Of a stretch of 52,343 nt of DNA, positions 51,617 through 52,343 are shown piece after piece. The stretch is from DAONFI01 sp035403485 (GTDB taxonomy: Bacteria > Planctomycetota > Phycisphaerae > SM23-33): positions 1 through 52,343 of the forward strand of contig CAZIAZ010000015.1 of NCBI GenBank assembly GCA_964536835.1, in the 5' to 3' direction. How positions within the stretch are numbered: position 1 is the stretch's first letter; each line of letters starts with the position of its first letter. The position numbers and the translations under genes are program-made. Under the pieces are notes generated by a model. It was given only the letters and a program-made list of their open reading frames with translations. It was not told where the DNA came from and made no database searches.

Positions 51617-51681
51617 TTGATTTGTGATGCTTTTGAAGCGTACAATTAAATATAAGGGGAGGCTCAAGGCTACGCTTCCCC
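51617..51681 (+). promoter_or_regulatory. hpf promoter and leader hairpin
   Basis: TTGATT (51617-51622), an 18-base spacer and TACAAT (51641-51646). The message would start near 51654, right at a hairpin GGGGAGGC (51656-51663) / GCTTCCCC (51674-51681). The ribosome site AAGGAG follows at about 51700. Confidence 0.55.
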
Positions 51682-51712
51682 GAGCAAGGCTTTTCTGTTA
51701 AGGAGTAGTTGA

Positions 51713-52012
51713 GTGAATGTCACAGTAAACACCAGGCATATGGAAGCCAGTTCTTCCGCAGTTAAGTATGTTGAAAAAAAAGCCCCGCGTCTGAGCAAGT
51801 ATTACGATAACGTACAATCGATTGAGGTCGTTCTCGACAGCGAAGCCGGCCAGCCTAAAGTGGAAATGGTCGTCCACGCCGCCCCGAAACAGATTTTTGT
51901 GGCACATCACCGTGAAGAAGACCTCTTCGCCGCTATTGATCAGTGTCTGGACAAGATTGCGCAGCAGCTTCGCAAACATAAAGAAAAATTGCGAGACCCG
52001 CAGGCTGTCTGA
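51713..52012 (+). CDS. hpf: Ribosome hibernation promoting factor, short form
   Basis: A 99-residue HPF/RaiA protein that binds the 30S decoding centre in slow growth. It starts NVTVNTRHMEASSSAVKYVE and has the typical VEMVVHAAPKQIFVAHHR, followed by EEDLFAAIDQCLDKIAQQL. There is no C-terminal dimerisation domain, so it is the short type (YhbH/RaiA-like). The start is GTG with AAGGAG seven bases upstream. The usual rpoN or PTS neighbours are not in view; downstream lies a structured non-coding segment. Confidence 0.95.
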   Translation: MNVTVNTRHMEASSSAVKYVEKKAPRLSKYYDNVQSIEVVLDSEAGQPKVEMVVHAAPKQIFVAHHREEDLFAAIDQCLDKIAQQLRKHKEKLRDPQAV

Positions 52013-52087
52013 GCGGCAGTTTTGTCCGGGCCGTGTGTTGAAGCAATCCTGGGAATCGAAAGGATTGCATTAAAAAAGGTGAATTGT

Positions 52088-52255
52088 TAACGACGGATGG
52101 ATGAATTCGCCGGCTTTTAAAGGCGGATTCAGGGCATTGCGTGGTTCTCCCCGAAAGGAAAATCCCGCCGTAAGCCCCCAAAATGGGACAAGCGAACGAC
52201 AGTGCCCGAAAATTAACGCTATTCATCCGACGTCGTCGGCAGTTCGCCTTTTTTT
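52088..52255 (+). ncRNA. Candidate structured RNA or leader downstream of hpf
   Basis: A nested fold. Outer stem: CGACG and GGATGAAT (52091-52106) with ATTCATCC and CGTCG (52221-52235). Inner stem: GGGCATTG (52132-52139) with CAGTGCCC (52200-52207), then GTTC/GAAC and TCCC/GGGA. A side hairpin CGCC/GGCG sits at 52108-52125. A run of seven T follows (52249-52255). A preceding hairpin GCAATCC/GGATTGC is at 52043-52068. It matches no RNA family I recognise. 52256-52343 shows no gene. Confidence 0.4.
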
Positions 52256-52343
52256 AAAAATTATTTTTAATTCATGATAACTGCCGCAGTAGCCGACGGT
52301 TACACGTAAAAGCCGGCCACAAGGCGCTAATCACACGCATGAA

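Noticed and set aside
52088..52255. 6S RNA, SRP RNA or a raiA-type RNA at the end of the window.
   Set aside because: The rod-like shape recalls 6S, but no conserved sequence fits. The described raiA motif lies upstream of raiA, not downstream.
1..52343. Prophage, defence island, CRISPR array or secondary-metabolite cluster.
   Set aside because: No phage, nuclease-effector, Cas, repeat-spacer or biosynthetic-megasynthase signatures were seen. The window is mainly housekeeping and envelope genes.

Overview
The window reads as chromosomal DNA of a Gram-negative-type bacterium, most likely a planctomycete of the Phycisphaerae side. This is inferred from gene content, not from a search: three SPFH/HflKC-type proteins beside ABC exporter parts, an AroK-AroB fusion, LPS-heptose and flippase genes, a short HPF and a lone ParB. 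Base composition looks moderate by eye. I see no rRNA, CRISPR array, prophage or transposase gene. Two tRNA genes are present: Thr(CGT) and His(GTG).

Layout. 1-13.3 kb is one long minus-strand operon: a P1B metal ATPase, an ABC-2 permease, three SPFH proteins, an ABC ATPase, a second permease and an unknown membrane-anchored protein, with 1-4 base overlaps at five of its junctions. 13.5-18.3 kb is a minus-strand housekeeping operon, ribH-nusB-ftsY-leuS. 18.5-22.8 kb turns to the plus strand: a CPBP protease, asnB, two parS palindromes, parB, then an AT-rich gap with two exact DnaA boxes that could be an origin. 22.8-26.2 kb holds an aminotransferase, a YdjC/ChbG deacetylase and a family-4 uracil-DNA glycosylase. 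26.3-30.9 kb (minus) holds recO, a heptose epimerase, a short-chain dehydrogenase, a LarA-type nickel-enzyme homologue and nikR. 31.0-36.5 kb has a flippase, a cold-shock fusion protein, tRNA-Thr, a NifU-like protein and mutS. 36.6-45.8 kb (minus) holds a GT-C glycosyltransferase, an EndoIII-like glycosylase, aroQ, a lipoprotein, then aroC, aroKB, aroE and aroA: most of the shikimate pathway. 46.3-52.0 kb has an FAD oxidoreductase, a second GT-C enzyme, mtnA, csrA, tRNA-His and hpf. The window ends in a structured, possibly RNA-coding, segment.

Non-coding structure is the least ordinary part. (1) A 79-bp terminal-inverted-repeat element flanked by TA occurs four times (1, 13436, 40903, 51521); two copies touch or supply the stop codon of the neighbouring gene. 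(2) Three 161-185 bp hairpin elements (40582, 46071, 50686) share short conserved blocks at nearly fixed spacing, while their stems differ in sequence yet stay self-complementary. (3) The 3' end of aroE is repeated in tandem after its stop codon. (4) csrA, hpf and the region after hpf have clear leader or RNA-like hairpins.

How the genes may work together: the left operon looks like a membrane assembly coupling SPFH scaffolds to an ABC exporter and a metal pump. Two of its proteins begin with similar His-rich tails. The aro genes together convert DAHP-derived intermediates to chorismate. NikR beside a LarA homologue suggests nickel-dependent racemase chemistry under nickel control. The flippase, heptose epimerase and GT-C enzymes point to an outer-membrane glycolipid.
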